Notes: generated by a model from the sequence alone, not told the origin. 64,000 nt of DNA from Sphingobacterium thalpophilum (GCF_038396785.1 NZ_CP151087.1:4340001-4404000); one strand, 5' to 3'. Shown: positions 27,824 to 35,491, counted from the first letter of the stretch. A program made the numbers and translations.

Positions 27824-29194
27824 TTAATTTAGTGTGTCGAATTTGGGGTTATACCCTTCAAACTTGTTGATTTGTTTTCCATTATTATCAAAATAATAAT
27901 AGTCGCTGGCGCCCTTTATAATAAAACCATCTTTGAGCAGGCTCCCATTTCCATACATGGATTTAAGATCTGTAGTCACTGTTTTTTGTATAGCGCCAGT
28001 TGTTACATCCAATAGTTGGATCTGGAAAGGATCGTCTTCGGCAGGCGTTGGTTTATACGCAATGAGTAGCGTTTTGTCATTCTGCGCAATGATTACAGGC
28101 TGAAAGTAAAGTCTTCCTGGCGTAAAGTCCTTGAAGCTAATCAGACGGGCGCCCTTAAATTGCCATGGATTAATCAATACCTTTTTATAAGGATCACGGT
28201 CGGTAAAAATACCCGAACCGCCATAGTCTTTATCCCAGGAAAAGCGCGGGCTATCTTTAGGAAATCCATATTGATATTGGTAACTGTACTGGATTAACTG
28301 GATTTTTTCTTCCGGATAATAACTGGATTTACTTGAAAAAGCGAATTCCGTTTTTGTCGTTGGATTGGGAAGTTTTTTCCTTCTCTCATCGTAAAGCTGT
28401 TTATCGGGGATAGATTTATTAATTAAGGGGTAATAAGCTAGATTTTGACCCTCATTGTTGACAATTTGATAGGCTGATCCATAGTCTTCGTATTTAAATT
28501 CAACCTTAGCGATGCCTGTGCTTAAAGATGGCGCATCTTTCACATAGTTCTCAAGCACACTTTTATATGTAAGTGTATTTCTGTCCAGCTGATAAATGTA
28601 TTTGGCTTTGACGATAATATAGAGATTCTGGTCTTCAAATACCTGAAGTTTGACGTCGCTGCTCGACAGTTCGACAGGTGTTTCCATCAGAGCTTTTACC
28701 CATTCTTTTTTACCCGTTTTGGGATCGAAGAGCCCAATATAAACCTTATTGTCCTTGTTTTCGTCCATTCGTTTTCTGAAGGTTCCGACATTACCGACGA
28801 CAACAACGTGGGGCGTATTATCTTTGTCCAAAAATAGTGTGTTGCTTGCGTAATTCCATTCAAGAGGTTCTACCTCTTCTTTTTCCTCTGCTGTATTAGA
28901 GGTGCTGTAAGTTGAATAATTGGTCGCTGGCTTTTTGGAAAAAATAGCGCTTAGGGCTCCAATGACAAACATAAGCGCAATAAAGCCCACGACAGCAAAT
29001 AATACAATCCGTACGGCTTTATATTGATCCGGATTGTTGCGCGGATAGTTGTAGTTGTGATTGATATTGATGTCGTCGCTATCTAAAAAAAATTCTGTTC
29101 CACAGCTATCGCATTTATAATAATCGGGGCGTAGTGTGGTGATTTTTATACTTCCGCAATGCGGACATTTAATCGCTTTGATATTTTTAGCCAT
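27824..29194 (-). CDS. zinc-ribbon membrane protein with large extracytoplasmic domain
   Basis: The 456-residue protein starts with a zinc ribbon (C10, C13, C28, C31 in CPHCG and CDSCG), followed by a linker and one transmembrane helix (about residues 61-85). The remaining 360 residues are beta-rich with repeated short motifs (VVVGNVGTFRKR, KAKYIYQLDRNTLTY, LLDVTTGAIQKTV), suggesting a propeller-like fold. Topology predicts the ribbon in the cytoplasm and the large domain outside. No named family is recognised. It heads a group with the SPFH-SHOCT protein 5 bases downstream. Confidence 0.72.
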   Translation of the reverse strand: MAKNIKAIKCPHCGSIKITTLRPDYYKCDSCGTEFFLDSDDININHNYNYPRNNPDQYKAVRIVLFAVVGFIALMFVIGALSAIFSKKPATNYSTYSTSNTAEEKEEVEPLEWNYASNTLFLDKDNTPHVVVVGNVGTFRKRMDENKDNKVYIGLFDPKTGKKEWVKALMETPVELSSSDVKLQVFEDQNLYIIVKAKYIYQLDRNTLTYKSVLENYVKDAPSLSTGIAKVEFKYEDYGSAYQIVNNEGQNLAYYPLINKSIPDKQLYDERRKKLPNPTTKTEFAFSSKSSYYPEEKIQLIQYSYQYQYGFPKDSPRFSWDKDYGGSGIFTDRDPYKKVLINPWQFKGARLISFKDFTPGRLYFQPVIIAQNDKTLLIAYKPTPAEDDPFQIQLLDVTTGAIQKTVTTDLKSMYGNGSLLKDGFIIKGASDYYYFDNNGKQINKFEGYNPKFDTLN

Positions 29195-29443
29195 TTATCT
29201 TACCTGTATTTTTTTGAACCATCTTTTGGCGCATACAACCGGACTGATTCCAGGGGATTCTATCCAGTTGAAAGTTCTGCCTTTTCAATTGATGAAACGA
29301 TTTATGTGTGAATTTAGAATTAAAATAATCGTATAACAAATTTTCTGCCAGCTAACTTATATTCGTCGAATCTGAGTTTAAATACGCAGGAAATGAGCCG
29401 TTTGATTTTTTTAAACAAGGGAGACGGCGCTGTTCACTATTAA

Positions 29444-29471
29444 TTTGTAAAACAAAGAGAAAATATTTTTG
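29444..29471 (+). promoter_or_regulatory. promoter of the BlaI-like/M56 operon
   Basis: TTTG at 29444-29447, 16 bases, TATTTTTG at 29464-29471. The -7 element is exact; spacing is slightly short. Transcription should start near 29476, at the edge of the operator palindrome. Confidence 0.55.
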
Positions 29472-29476
29472 GTATT

Positions 29477-29491
29477 TACGAATTATTCGTA
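29477..29491. promoter_or_regulatory. palindromic operator candidate for the BlaI-like repressor
   Basis: TACGAATTATTCGTA is a perfect 7+1+7 inverted repeat. It sits at the predicted transcription start and 36 bases before the repressor gene, the position expected for autorepression. Known BlaI/MecI operators have the outer letters TACA...TGTA, so the outer TAC...GTA agrees. Confidence 0.65.
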
Positions 29492-29526
29492 GATTAGTGA
29501 AAGATTAGAAAAAGGAATAAATAGCT

Positions 29527-29889
29527 ATGGAAAAATTAACAGCACAGGAAGAGCAGGCAATGCAATCTATTTGGAGTCTCAATGGAGGTTTTATAAAAGA
29601 GATTTTGGATAATATCAAGGGTGAAAAGATGCCTTATACCACCTTGGCTTCAACAGTAAAGAATCTGGAACGTAAAGATTTTGTGAAAGCAGTACGTTAT
29701 GCCAATGCCAAGCGCTATGAACCGATGGTGAGTGAAGAAGATTATAAAGCGAAATTTATGAATTCCTTTGTGGGCGATTATTTTAAAAATTCCTATAAGG
29801 AGATGGTATCTTTTTTTGTGCAGGAAGAAAAACTAACGGCTGATGAATTAAAGGAAATTATGGACATGATTAAGCATAATAAATCTTAA
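29527..29889 (+). CDS. BlaI/MecI-type transcriptional repressor
   Basis: The 120-residue protein has the winged-helix domain of the BlaI/MecI/CopY family: MEKLTAQEEQAMQSIWSLNGG, then PYTTLASTVKNLERKDFV (recognition helix), then KRYEPMVSEEDYK. The C-terminal part (about 80-120) is the dimerisation region containing the cleavage zone in BlaI proteins. Its partner, an M56 peptidase, starts 4 bases downstream. The classic role is repression of a target operon until the peptidase inactivates the repressor; no beta-lactamase gene is nearby, so the regulated genes are unknown. Confidence 0.9.
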   Translation: MEKLTAQEEQAMQSIWSLNGGFIKEILDNIKGEKMPYTTLASTVKNLERKDFVKAVRYANAKRYEPMVSEEDYKAKFMNSFVGDYFKNSYKEMVSFFVQEEKLTADELKEIMDMIKHNKS

Positions 29890-29893
29890 TAAC

Positions 29894-32215
29894 ATGGAAA
29901 GCTTACTGACCTATATTATTCAAGTCAACCTGCTCTTGGGGATTATCTATTTGGGATATATTGGACTATTGAAAGGGCTGACGTTCTATGTGCTAAATCG
30001 AGTTTACTTTTTGGCAGGAGGGCTATTTGCTTTTCTGTATCCATTTCTGGATTTAAAGTCTTTGTTCGTGCAGCGCGGGCTGAATATGGGGGCGGTAGGC
30101 GAGCAGATTTCGCTTTATATTACTGAGCCGGAAGTGCAGCAACAACTGACCTTGGGAAGGTTGGTGGAAATTGTGTTTATGGTTGGTGCGATTGTATTGT
30201 TATTGAAGTTTGTATTTCAATTATTGAGTTTATTACGGATTCATCTGAATTCAAAGTCCGATCAATGGCGGACGTATCTATTTCGGAATGTGCTTATTCC
30301 TATTGTTCCATTTTCGTTTTTGAATAAAATCTATGTCAATAAAGGGCAGCATGTTGATGCTGAACTAAAAGATATTTTTAAGCATGAGGATATTCATGTG
30401 AAAGGCCTTCACAGTTTGGATATTTTACTGTTTGAAATGATATTGGTGTGTTGTTGGTACAATCCTTTCGTCTGGCTCATGCGCAGGGCCATTCGCCAAA
30501 ATTTGGAGTTTCTGACTGATCAACAGGTTCTCGATAAAGGAATTGACAAGCAGACGTACCAATACAGCCTATTGAATGTGTCCAAAAAGGGCACTTCAGT
30601 AGGATTGAGCAATCAATTTAATTTTAAACTTTTAAAACGTCGCATTATGATGATGAACAAGAAGCGATCATCGAAAATAGAGCTGAGTAAATACGCCTTT
30701 CTTTTACCCGTATTTTTATTGACGGGAGCAGCATTTACGGTAAGTAAAGCGGAGGGAAGTATAGAGGGGGTAGTTGAGAAGGCAAATGAGACAGTATTAC
30801 CTATTCAGTTACCAACAGTTGATTTACGATCTCAGACAGATCAATCAAATATGAAAACTACTGTATTGGCGGATACTTTGGCTAAAGCAAATAAAGTGGA
30901 GGCGAGAGATTTTAAGGAAATCAAGAGATCCGCTATTGATTTCTCTAAAAATCAAAAGTATTTTGTGGATAATAAATTGGTCTCTAAGGCAGAATTTTTG
31001 GCTATTCCTGAAGGAAAACTGGCGAAGTACTGGTTTTCGAATGACAGTGATATGATCAAGTATCGGACAAAGTCTTCAATTGATATTTCTGGCGGAGCAA
31101 TTTTGGCCAATACTGTTGAGATGCAACAACATGCGGATATAGCACAAAAAAAAATACGCTGTGTTATGAATGGTATTGTGCAAGAAAAGACTTTTACTGT
31201 GGATGATATCGATCCGAATACTATAGCGTCAGTCTCGGTATTACAAGGTAAGGCAGCTATTGATAAGTATGGTGAAGATGTTGGGAAAGATGGTATCCTT
31301 GAAGTGAATTTAAAAGAAGGAGCTCATATTGGTAAAGATATGACCAAACTTAAAGGTCTTACGATTGGGGTGACGTATCGTGATGATCAGTTAACGAATG
31401 ATAAGTCAACTGATGTGGTGTATGTTATTGATGGCAAGAGAGCAGATCAAAAAATGATTAAGGAGCTGGTGCTGACACCGGAAGAAATAGCGACTTTATC
31501 GGTTTGGAAGGATGCTGAAGCAATTAAGAAATATGGTGAGGATGCTAAGAATGGTGTTTTAGTTATTACGACAAAAAAATGGGCTCGTGAAAATCCGGAT
31601 AAGGTGAATAATAAGTTTCGTTTCATAGGGCAGGAAAATAAAAAAAGGGATGATGTCGTTACCGTCGTTGGCTATAAGAGAGACAACAGTGTGGATGATA
31701 AGATTAGTTCGACGATTGGTTCTAAGAAAAACGAAGGACAGGGTGAAAAAGTTGTTGCTGTGGTTGGTTATAAGAAAAGTGAGAAATTGGATGACGCGAA
31801 ACTGGATGTTTTTTCGGATAGATCAAAAAGGATAAGTTCTGACGCGGTAATGGGATTGTTGGGGAATAATTCAGCGAATGAGTCTATTGGTACTGATTTT
31901 CCATCTGTTCGTGTTCGTGGTTATAATGGAAAAGTCAAGCCATTAATTGTGGTTGATGGGGATATAAAGGCTGAGGGGGTTATGAATAAACTTGACCCGA
32001 AGGATATTGAATCCATGGAGATCCTGAAAAATAGCAGTGCGACTGCGTTATATGGAAATGCCGGCAAAGATGGGGTTATTCTCGTTACGACCCGCAAGAA
32101 AGCAAGTGAGGTTAAAAGTAGTGAGGAAGCTAATGGGAAGTTGAAGGAGAAGGTAAGCGGCATCATTAAGATGGAGATAGAAAAAGAAAAGGTCCGGGCA
32201 GAAAGCAGCAACTAA
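29894..32215 (+). CDS. M56 (BlaR1-like) membrane metallopeptidase with TonB-plug-like repeats
   Basis: The 773-residue protein has N-terminal membrane helices (about residues 8-115), then a gluzincin-type site HEDIH at 164-168 and the downstream NLEFLTD (ExxxD) zinc ligand. Another helix, FLLPVFLLTGAAFTV, follows near 265-285. The long periplasmic part carries three segments resembling the end of TonB-receptor plug domains: VSVLQGKAAIDKYGEDVGKD, LSVWKDAEAIKKYGEDAKNG, and MEILKNSSATALYGNAGKDG followed by VILVTTRKK. No penicillin-binding sensor domain is seen, so the signal is probably not a beta-lactam. It is encoded 4 bases after the repressor. Confidence 0.87.
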   Translation: MESLLTYIIQVNLLLGIIYLGYIGLLKGLTFYVLNRVYFLAGGLFAFLYPFLDLKSLFVQRGLNMGAVGEQISLYITEPEVQQQLTLGRLVEIVFMVGAIVLLLKFVFQLLSLLRIHLNSKSDQWRTYLFRNVLIPIVPFSFLNKIYVNKGQHVDAELKDIFKHEDIHVKGLHSLDILLFEMILVCCWYNPFVWLMRRAIRQNLEFLTDQQVLDKGIDKQTYQYSLLNVSKKGTSVGLSNQFNFKLLKRRIMMMNKKRSSKIELSKYAFLLPVFLLTGAAFTVSKAEGSIEGVVEKANETVLPIQLPTVDLRSQTDQSNMKTTVLADTLAKANKVEARDFKEIKRSAIDFSKNQKYFVDNKLVSKAEFLAIPEGKLAKYWFSNDSDMIKYRTKSSIDISGGAILANTVEMQQHADIAQKKIRCVMNGIVQEKTFTVDDIDPNTIASVSVLQGKAAIDKYGEDVGKDGILEVNLKEGAHIGKDMTKLKGLTIGVTYRDDQLTNDKSTDVVYVIDGKRADQKMIKELVLTPEEIATLSVWKDAEAIKKYGEDAKNGVLVITTKKWARENPDKVNNKFRFIGQENKKRDDVVTVVGYKRDNSVDDKISSTIGSKKNEGQGEKVVAVVGYKKSEKLDDAKLDVFSDRSKRISSDAVMGLLGNNSANESIGTDFPSVRVRGYNGKVKPLIVVDGDIKAEGVMNKLDPKDIESMEILKNSSATALYGNAGKDGVILVTTRKKASEVKSSEEANGKLKEKVSGIIKMEIEKEKVRAESSN

Positions 32216-32240
32216 TGTAAGACTCTCTTAGTAAAAGATA

Positions 32241-32273
32241 AAAAAAGACCGATTTAAATCGGTCTCTTTTTGT
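32241..32273 (+). terminator. rho-independent terminator after the M56 peptidase gene
   Basis: The 20-base palindrome AGACCGATTTAAATCGGTCT (32246-32265) is followed by CTTTTTGTT. It lies 30 bases beyond the stop codon. Confidence 0.85.
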
Positions 32274-32326
32274 TATAAATCAATACCAATATAGGGTATT
32301 ACATTAATGAGTTTTAGTGACTTCTA

Positions 32327-32890
32327 TTATTTTGTATTGAGGTTCGTCATCGTCAGCTCGATGCCGATATTGACAAAACTCTGGATCATTTTAACGGAAT
32401 GGTCAATTAAAGCCGGTAGTTCAGCTTGTTCCTCTTTGTCAAAAGGGCCAAGTACATAATCTACTTGTCTACCTTTTGGGTAATTGTCACCAATACCAAA
32501 ACGTAGGCGCGGATAAACCTGTCCGCCACAAAGCTGTTCAATGGATTTAAGTCCGTTATGACCGGCGCTGCTTCCTTTGGGCTTCATCCGTAGCGAACCA
32601 AATGGAATGGCCAGATCATCCACAATCACCAATACATTCTGAATTGGAACTTTACATTGTTGCATATAGTAGTTAACAGCCTTACCACTTAAGTTCATGT
32701 AAGTCGTGGGTTTAATTACTGTGACGTTGTGGCCTCTTTGCTTAAATTCGCTATAATAGGCTAACTTGAGCAAGGAGAAACTGGCGCCAGCCTGTTTGAC
32801 AAGCTCGTCGGCAACCATAAAACCTATATTATGCCGTGTATCGGCATATTCACTGCCAATGTTGCCCAATCCAACGATAAGATAATTCAT
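32327..32890 (-). CDS. pth: peptidyl-tRNA hydrolase
   Basis: The 187-residue enzyme recycles tRNAs by hydrolysing the ester bond of peptidyl-tRNA released from stalled ribosomes. Diagnostic features are LIVGLGNIGSEYADTRHNIG with catalytic His20 and Asn10, KPTTYMNLSGKAV, VIVDDLAIPFG, and GSSAGHNGLKSIE. Length is standard. It lies downstream of rplY, as in many bacteria, but a terminator and a separate -7 element lie between them. Confidence 0.96.
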   Translation of the reverse strand: MNYLIVGLGNIGSEYADTRHNIGFMVADELVKQAGASFSLLKLAYYSEFKQRGHNVTVIKPTTYMNLSGKAVNYYMQQCKVPIQNVLVIVDDLAIPFGSLRMKPKGSSAGHNGLKSIEQLCGGQVYPRLRFGIGDNYPKGRQVDYVLGPFDKEEQAELPALIDHSVKMIQSFVNIGIELTMTNLNTK

Positions 32891-32893
32891 GAT

Positions 32894-32902
32894 GCAAAAA
32901 TA
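32894..32902 (-). promoter_or_regulatory. candidate pth promoter, possibly leaderless
   Basis: TATTTTTGC on the minus strand matches TAnnTTTGC exactly, and its end lies only 3 bases from the pth ATG (32890). A TTTG at 32920-32917 is a possible -33 element but is too close (14 bases). Confidence 0.45.
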
Positions 32903-32918
32903 AAAATTTTAATAAACA

Positions 32919-32946
32919 AAAAAAGCACCGAATTTCGGTGCTTTCT
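32919..32946 (-). terminator. rho-independent terminator of rplY
   Basis: An 11-bp stem (32922-32932 with 32934-32944; the innermost pairs must open to make the loop) is followed on the minus strand by a U-rich tract. It lies in the rplY-pth gap and would reduce read-through into pth. Confidence 0.8.
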
Positions 32947-32972
32947 GTAGTATTTTAAGAATCTTGTTCAGA

Positions 32973-33569
32973 TTATTTTTTACCACCTTTAGATGCTTTC
33001 GCTGCTTCTTGTTCAGCTTGACGCAATGCACGAGACATGATTACTGATACGATTGTATCATCAGCATTGTTTAATACTTTTGCGTTTTCCAATTGAATTT
33101 GACCTACACGAACTGATTTACCAACTTCTAAAGATTCCATTGGTACAGCAATTTCTTGTGGTAGGTTTGCAGGTAATGCTTTTACGCGTAAATTACGTAA
33201 TTTTTGAACTAATTTACCCCCCATTTTAACACCTGGAGAAGTTCCTGTTAATTTGATAGGAATATTCAATGATACTTCTTTATCATCAAATAATTCTAAA
33301 AAGTCAACGTGCGTAACTAAGTCAGTTAATGGGTGGAATTGTGCGTCTTGAACGATAGCTCTTTTAGTTTGACCTTCAATGTTTAATTCAACAATGATTA
33401 CGTCTGCAGTGTAAAGAACTGGTTTCAAATCAGCTGCGGATACAGAAAGAGCTGTTTGCTCTGTACCACCGTAAAGTACTGCTGGTACTAAACCTTGGTA
33501 ACGCAATTCTTTTGCATCTCTTTTCCCTACGTTCTGTCTTACAGAACCGCTAATAGCAATTGATTTCAT
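32973..33569 (-). CDS. rplY: 50S ribosomal protein L25/general stress protein Ctc
   Basis: The 198-residue protein binds 5S rRNA in the large ribosomal subunit. It starts with KSIAISGSVRQNVGKRDAKE and contains YRYQGLVPAVLYGG-like residues (RYQGLVPAVLYGG), then IVQDAQFHPLTDLVTHVDFL. A second beta domain (about 95-185) makes it the long Ctc/TL5 type rather than the short E. coli L25. The tail is Lys/Ala/Glu-rich. It has a strong promoter of its own and a terminator before pth. Confidence 0.95.
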   Translation of the reverse strand: MKSIAISGSVRQNVGKRDAKELRYQGLVPAVLYGGTEQTALSVSAADLKPVLYTADVIIVELNIEGQTKRAIVQDAQFHPLTDLVTHVDFLELFDDKEVSLNIPIKLTGTSPGVKMGGKLVQKLRNLRVKALPANLPQEIAVPMESLEVGKSVRVGQIQLENAKVLNNADDTIVSVIMSRALRQAEQEAAKASKGGKK

Positions 33570-33595
33570 CTTTTAATTTTTTATAAATTTGAGGT

Positions 33596-33627
33596 GCAAA
33601 GATAATCTAATTTCTGATATTATCAAA
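33596..33627 (-). promoter_or_regulatory. rplY promoter
   Basis: On the minus strand: TTTG (33627-33624), exactly 19 bases, TATCTTTGC (33604-33596). This is a full match to the Bacteroidota consensus and gives a leader of about 20 bases. Confidence 0.75.
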
Positions 33628-33780
33628 AAAATACGACCGCTATTAGTTCGGAAACAGATACTTATTCCAGGTTTTTGATTTTTCCATGTTCATGACTATG
33701 CCTATTCAAGGCTACTAATTTACCCTAAAGTATGACCAAATTGATACCATTTCCTATATTAAAACTGGAATAGGACTCTT

Positions 33781-33870
33781 TTAGTAGGGGTATAACAGGG
33801 GGTTAGCAGGGCTTTACCCCTGTTATACCCCTACTAACCCCCTGTTAACCCCCTGTAAATCCCCTGTTAT
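33781..33870. repeat. 11-nt-period direct and inverted repeat array
   Basis: Five tandem 11-base units (ACCCCTGTTAT, ACCCCTACTAA, CCCCCTGTTAA, CCCCCTGTAAA, TCCCCTGTTAT) occupy 33816-33870. Three units in the opposite orientation occupy 33781-33813. The innermost arms form a perfect 21-bp inverted repeat (33781-33801 with 33817-33837) around a 15-base loop. The array is G/C-rich and strand-asymmetric in an AT-rich spacer. Function is unknown. Confidence 0.85.
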
Positions 33871-34011
33871 TGGAGAAGTTGACAGCAGTCAATTGCTAAC
33901 CTATATACTTGATAAAAATGCCTAATCGCCTGTGGTTAAAAGATAAGAACCAAGCGGAAGAGTGTTTTTAAATGTTTGTTGGTTTTTGGGAGAAGATTGG
34001 GTGGTGGCGCA

Positions 34012-34063
34012 ATACAAAAAAAAGACCCTGGTCGTTAAGCTGAATGCTTTCTGTACCAGGGTC
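34012..34063 (-). terminator. rho-independent terminator of prs
   Basis: A 9-bp stem, GACCCTGGT (34024-34032) with ACCAGGGTC (34055-34063), closes a 22-base loop. On the minus strand it is followed by a long U-tract. It starts 28 bases after the prs stop. Confidence 0.75.
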
Positions 34064-34090
34064 CAATATCTAGAATCTAAAACTCAAAGA

Positions 34091-35047
34091 TTATTCTACT
34101 TCAAATAAATCGGAGATTGAAGAGTGTTGATTTACACTTGTGATTGCTTTTGCAAATAAATCAGCCGTTGATAATACTTTGATTTTGGTCGATTGTTTTG
34201 CTTTTTCTGGATCTAATTGAATGGTATCGGTTACGATCATTTCTGACAAGACCGAGTTTTCAATTGTTTCATATGCCTTTCCGGACAATACAGCATGTGT
34301 ACAAACAGCTCTTACAGATTTTGCACCATTTTCCATGATCAGTGCTGCTGCTTTTGAAAGTGTACCAGCAGTATCACAGATATCATCGATTAAAACAACG
34401 TCCTGACCTGTTACGTCACCGATGATAGACATCGATTCGATTTCGTTTGCACGTTTACGACGTTTGTCACAGATAATAACTTCTGCATTGAAAAATTTAG
34501 CAAAGGTACGTGCTCTGTATGAACCACCCATATCTGGTGAAGCAATCGTTAGATTTGGAAGTTTTAACGATTTGATATAAGGAACAAAAATGATAGAACC
34601 ATCCAAATGGTCAACAGGGATATCGAAAAAACCTTGGATTTGTGCTGCGTGCAGGTCCATTGTCATGATACGGTGGATACCAGCTGCAGTCAACAGATTG
34701 GCGATCATTTTTGCGCCAATAGCAACTCTTGGTTTGTCTTTTCGATCTTGTCTTGCGAAACCAAAGTAAGGGACCACCGCGGTGATATAATGCGCTGAAG
34801 CTCTCTTCGCTGCATCTGTCATCAATAATAATTCAAAAAGATTGTCGGTAGGTTGGTTGGTAGATTGGATAATGAATACATCGCTTCCGCGAACTGACTC
34901 ATTGTAGAAAGGTTGAATCTCACCGTCGCTAAAACGCGACAATGTTTTGTCTCCTAGTGGTTTCCCGTAAGATTGTGCGATTTTTTCGGCTAGTTCTGTA
35001 GTGCCAGAACCTGCAAATAGTTTAACCGTGTTGAATTGCAAAGGCAT
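34091..35047 (-). CDS. prs: ribose-phosphate pyrophosphokinase
   Basis: The 318-residue enzyme makes PRPP from ribose 5-phosphate and ATP, feeding purine, pyrimidine, histidine and NAD synthesis. It shows the class I signatures FSDGEIQPFYNESVRG, then VVPYFGFARQDRKDKPR, then MDLHAAQIQGFFDIPVDHL, and the PRPP-binding loop VVLIDDICDTAGTL. Length is standard. It is monocistronic with a clear terminator. No consensus promoter was found in the 83 bases between its ATG and the tRNA terminator. PRPP supply also relates to pyrR/pyrB further on. Confidence 0.97.
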   Translation of the reverse strand: MPLQFNTVKLFAGSGTTELAEKIAQSYGKPLGDKTLSRFSDGEIQPFYNESVRGSDVFIIQSTNQPTDNLFELLLMTDAAKRASAHYITAVVPYFGFARQDRKDKPRVAIGAKMIANLLTAAGIHRIMTMDLHAAQIQGFFDIPVDHLDGSIIFVPYIKSLKLPNLTIASPDMGGSYRARTFAKFFNAEVIICDKRRKRANEIESMSIIGDVTGQDVVLIDDICDTAGTLSKAAALIMENGAKSVRAVCTHAVLSGKAYETIENSVLSEMIVTDTIQLDPEKAKQSTKIKVLSTADLFAKAITSVNQHSSISDLFEVE

Positions 35048-35130
35048 GGTTTTGTATATTTATGTTGGGTTATTGTATTGTCGTTTATTCAATATTTTTA
35101 TTCCCTTACTGTTTTTTTAAGTTAAACATT

Positions 35131-35159
35131 AAAAAAAATGGATTGTTTTCACAATCCAT
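35131..35159 (-). terminator. terminator of the proximal tRNA-Gln unit
   Basis: A 9-bp stem, ATGGATTGT (35138-35146) with ACAATCCAT (35151-35159), has a TTTC loop and a U7 tract on the minus strand. It ends the tRNA transcript 20 bases after the tRNA. Confidence 0.8.
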
Positions 35160-35178
35160 ATACGCTTAACTTTAAAAG

Positions 35179-35249
35179 TTGTCCGACCTGGATTCGAACC
35201 AAGACAAACAGAACCAAAAACTGTTGTACTACCCTTATACTATCGGACA
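35179..35249 (-). tRNA. tRNA-Gln (anticodon UUG), copy 1
   Basis: A complete 71-base cloverleaf reads on the minus strand: acceptor TGTCCGA/TCGGACA with discriminator A, D-stem GTAT/GTAC, anticodon loop TTTTGGT with UUG, and T-loop TTCGAAT. The anticodon stem has a U-U mismatch at its loop end (31-39). CCA is not encoded. It is identical to the copy at 35421-35491. Confidence 0.95.
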
Positions 35250-35294
35250 ATGTCTCTAAAAAGTCAACGTTTCCGTTTTTCTCTTTTTGACGAC

Positions 35295-35325
35295 GCAAAG
35301 ATAGAGATTTGTTTTAAAAATCAAA
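35295..35325 (-). promoter_or_regulatory. promoter of tRNA-Gln copy 1
   Basis: TTTG (35325-35322), 18 bases, TATCTTTGC (35303-35295) on the minus strand: full consensus, about 45 bases upstream of the tRNA. Confidence 0.7.
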
Positions 35326-35382
35326 ATGTAAATTTAAAAAAATCTAAACCCTTTTATAAATAATAAGCCTTGCATATAACGC

Positions 35383-35412
35383 AGAAAAGGCTTGCATCTG
35401 CAAGCCTTTTCT
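35383..35412 (-). terminator. hairpin between the two tRNA-Gln copies
   Basis: A perfect 14-bp stem (35383-35396 with 35399-35412) is centred between the copies. It ends the distal unit 9 bases after its tRNA. The U-tract lies within the 3' arm (CCUUUUCU) rather than after it, so termination efficiency is uncertain. Confidence 0.6.
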
Positions 35413-35420
35413 ATTGTTTG

Positions 35421-35491
35421 TTGTCCGACCTGGATTCGAACCAAGACAAACAGAACCAAAAACTGTTGTACTACCCTTATACTATCGGACA
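35421..35491 (-). tRNA. tRNA-Gln (anticodon UUG), copy 2
   Basis: This 71-base tRNA has the same sequence, anticodon UUG and mismatch 31-39 as the copy at 35179-35249. Flanking sequences differ, so only the tRNA itself is duplicated. It has its own promoter and a following hairpin. Confidence 0.95.

Larger units (their letters stand above)
29195..29526. other. 332-base divergent intergenic region
   Basis: It separates the zinc-ribbon gene (minus) from the blaI-like gene (plus). It holds the promoter (29444-29471) and palindrome (29477-29491) described separately, and a shorter palindrome, ATTCGTCGAAT, at 29361-29371 that shares half-site letters in reversed order. No gene was found in it. 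Confidence 0.6.
33570..34090. other. 521-base intergenic region between prs and rplY
   Basis: From low to high coordinate it holds the rplY promoter, a plain AT-rich stretch (33628-33780), the 11-nt-period repeat array (33781-33870), another unremarkable stretch and the prs terminator. No gene is supported. Confidence 0.7.

Noticed and set aside
29361-29371. Second BlaI-type operator (ATTCGTCGAAT)
   Set aside because: Palindromic, but its half-sites are in reversed order relative to the main palindrome and it is far from a promoter; kept only as a note.
33781-33870. CRISPR array as explanation of the repeats
   Set aside because: The 11-base units are contiguous with no spacers, and no cas genes are in the window.
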